Below, piece after piece: positions 63,461 to 64,000 of a DNA stretch of 64,000 bases (its first letter is position 1; the number at the start of each line of letters is the position of its first letter). Below the pieces are notes generated by a model. The model worked only from the letters and a program-made list of their open reading frames with translations. It searched no databases and was not told where the DNA came from. The position numbers and the translations under genes are program-made. This stretch comes from DAIOXA01 sp050949165. Its GTDB lineage: Bacteria > Bacillota > Proteinivoracia > UBA4975. The stretch lies in the NCBI GenBank assembly GCA_050949165.1, contig JBMNFF010000001.1, forward strand, positions 930,001 through 994,000. Direction: 5' to 3'.

Positions 63461-63525
63461 TGGGACGGACCTTTTTGTCGCAAATTCGACAGTACACCTG
63501 TCGAGAATAACTTGCGGCTCAGGGT
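63461..63525. repeat. Dispersed repeat, copy 2
   Basis: GGGACGGACCTTTTTGTCGC then AAATTCGACAG, matching 57438-57470; AGGGTCCGTTTTCT follows in inverted orientation. Confidence 0.65.
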
Positions 63526-63545
63526 CCGTTTTCTATTGGCAACCC

Positions 63546-63574
63546 TTGACAATACCGTCGCCCTAAGCTAATAT
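63546..63574 (+). promoter_or_regulatory. Promoter of the ABC transporter at the right edge
   Basis: TTGACA, 17-base spacer, TAATAT. Confidence 0.75.
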
Positions 63575-63644
63575 TCCAGAAATACCAAATCTCTCAGGGC
63601 GAGATTGTTGTATATTGGCGAGCAATCTCCAAAGGAGGTGCCCC

Positions 63645-64000
63645 ATGTCAATATCTGTAGATAGCCTGCGCAAGGAGTTCACCCTCAAGCTCAAGGAACC
63701 GGGCCTAGGGGGCAGCATCCGCTCCCTCTTTCGCCCCAACTACCGCTCGGTGGAGGCGGTGCGGGGGGTCAGCTTTCAGGTGGAGGGAGGAGAGCCCCTG
63801 GCCTTCATCGGGCCCAACGGAGCCGGCAAATCCACCACCATCAAGATGCTAACCGGCATCCTTCACCCCAGCGGCGGCGATGCCAGGATCATGGGGTTCA
63901 CCCCCTGGCGCCAGCGCCAGCAGCTGGCCATGCACATCGGCACCGTCTTCGGCCAAAAGTCCCAGCTCTGGTTTCACCTGCCGCCCCAGGACAGCTTTGA
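63645..64000 (+). CDS. ABC transporter ATP-binding protein (cut by right edge)
   Basis: First 118 codons. MSISVDSLRKEFTLKLKEPG, Walker A GPNGAGKSTTIKML, and FGQKSQLWFHLPPQDSF, which is characteristic of the ATPase group paired with YP_ABC-2 permeases (COG4586-like). AAAGGAGGTGCCCC precedes the ATG. Signature and Walker B lie outside the window. Confidence 0.9.
   Translation, partial: MSISVDSLRKEFTLKLKEPGLGGSIRSLFRPNYRSVEAVRGVSFQVEGGEPLAFIGPNGAGKSTTIKMLTGILHPSGGDARIMGFTPWRQRQQLAMHIGTVFGQKSQLWFHLPPQDSF

Noticed and set aside
1..64000. CRISPR arrays or prophage structural genes
   Set aside because: No regularly spaced direct repeats and no capsid, tail, terminase or integrase genes were seen.

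Overview
The window looks like the chromosome of an anaerobic, endospore-forming member of the Bacillota (class Clostridia or a close relative). The signs are: two sporulation genes (ytrH, ytrI) beside dnaE; a T-box leader; Gram-positive type LexA and FapR sites; an FMN-type enoyl-ACP reductase (fabK); PerR; strong GGAGG ribosome sites; and frequent TTG and GTG starts. Most of the DNA is GC-rich. Two patches are visibly richer in A+T (about 11.2-12.4 kb and 57.7-62.5 kb), and both carry accessory genes.

Layout. 1-6.8 kb: minus-strand fatty-acid operon fabH-fabK-fabD-fabG-fabF-fabZ-accB-accC behind a promoter overlapped by a FapR operator; accC runs off the left edge. 7-9.3 kb: an ABC exporter with a frameshifted permease and a small membrane protein. 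9.26-11.12 kb: an IS1182-like insertion sequence with a frameshifted transposase, followed by a decayed second copy of the small membrane-protein gene. 11.4-14.2 kb: an M23 peptidase and an anchored propeller-like protein. 14.4-19.5 kb: a DnaQ-like exonuclease, tldD/tldE, a ribbon-helix-helix/SPFH pair and a ferredoxin. 19.6-21.4 kb: a T-box-controlled, divergent lysyl-tRNA synthetase. 21.6-24.8 kb: a second DnaE-type polymerase under a LexA box, with a small partner gene. 24.9-32.3 kb: MFS with its CopG-type regulator, MATE, M28 peptidase, acetyltransferase, FxsA, methyltransferase, tRNA-Ala(CGC) and a toxin-antitoxin pair.

32.4-44.7 kb is a core-metabolism and replication block: pyk, pfkA, an enoyl-CoA hydratase and 3-hydroxyacyl-CoA dehydrogenase pair, malic enzyme, pgpA, dnaE, ytrH, ytrI and a YtoI-like regulator. 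Its order resembles the Bacillus subtilis ytoI-ytrIH-dnaE-ytsJ-pfkA-pyk-fxsA region. 44.9-55.3 kb holds threonine aldolase, ptsI, a hydroxyacid dehydrogenase, perR with a rubredoxin-like mini-protein, RNase R, HAD phosphatases, an endonuclease IV-like TIM barrel, a YigZ-family protein, trmL and a family-4 uracil-DNA glycosylase.

55.5-64 kb is accessory: a secreted repeat propeller broken by two frameshifts, a PIN-domain remnant, and a four-gene cassette (58.0-62.3 kb). The cassette encodes a small exported protein, a large two-part membrane protein, a lactococcin-972-group type ABC ATPase and a membrane-anchored protein. It is the best candidate here for an undescribed system. After it come a cluster of hairpins, a Phd-Uma2 fusion and the start of another ABC transporter.

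A recurring oddity is that several genes are interrupted by what look like single extra bases, often in short homopolymers. This could mean true pseudogenes or a systematic indel problem in the assembly.
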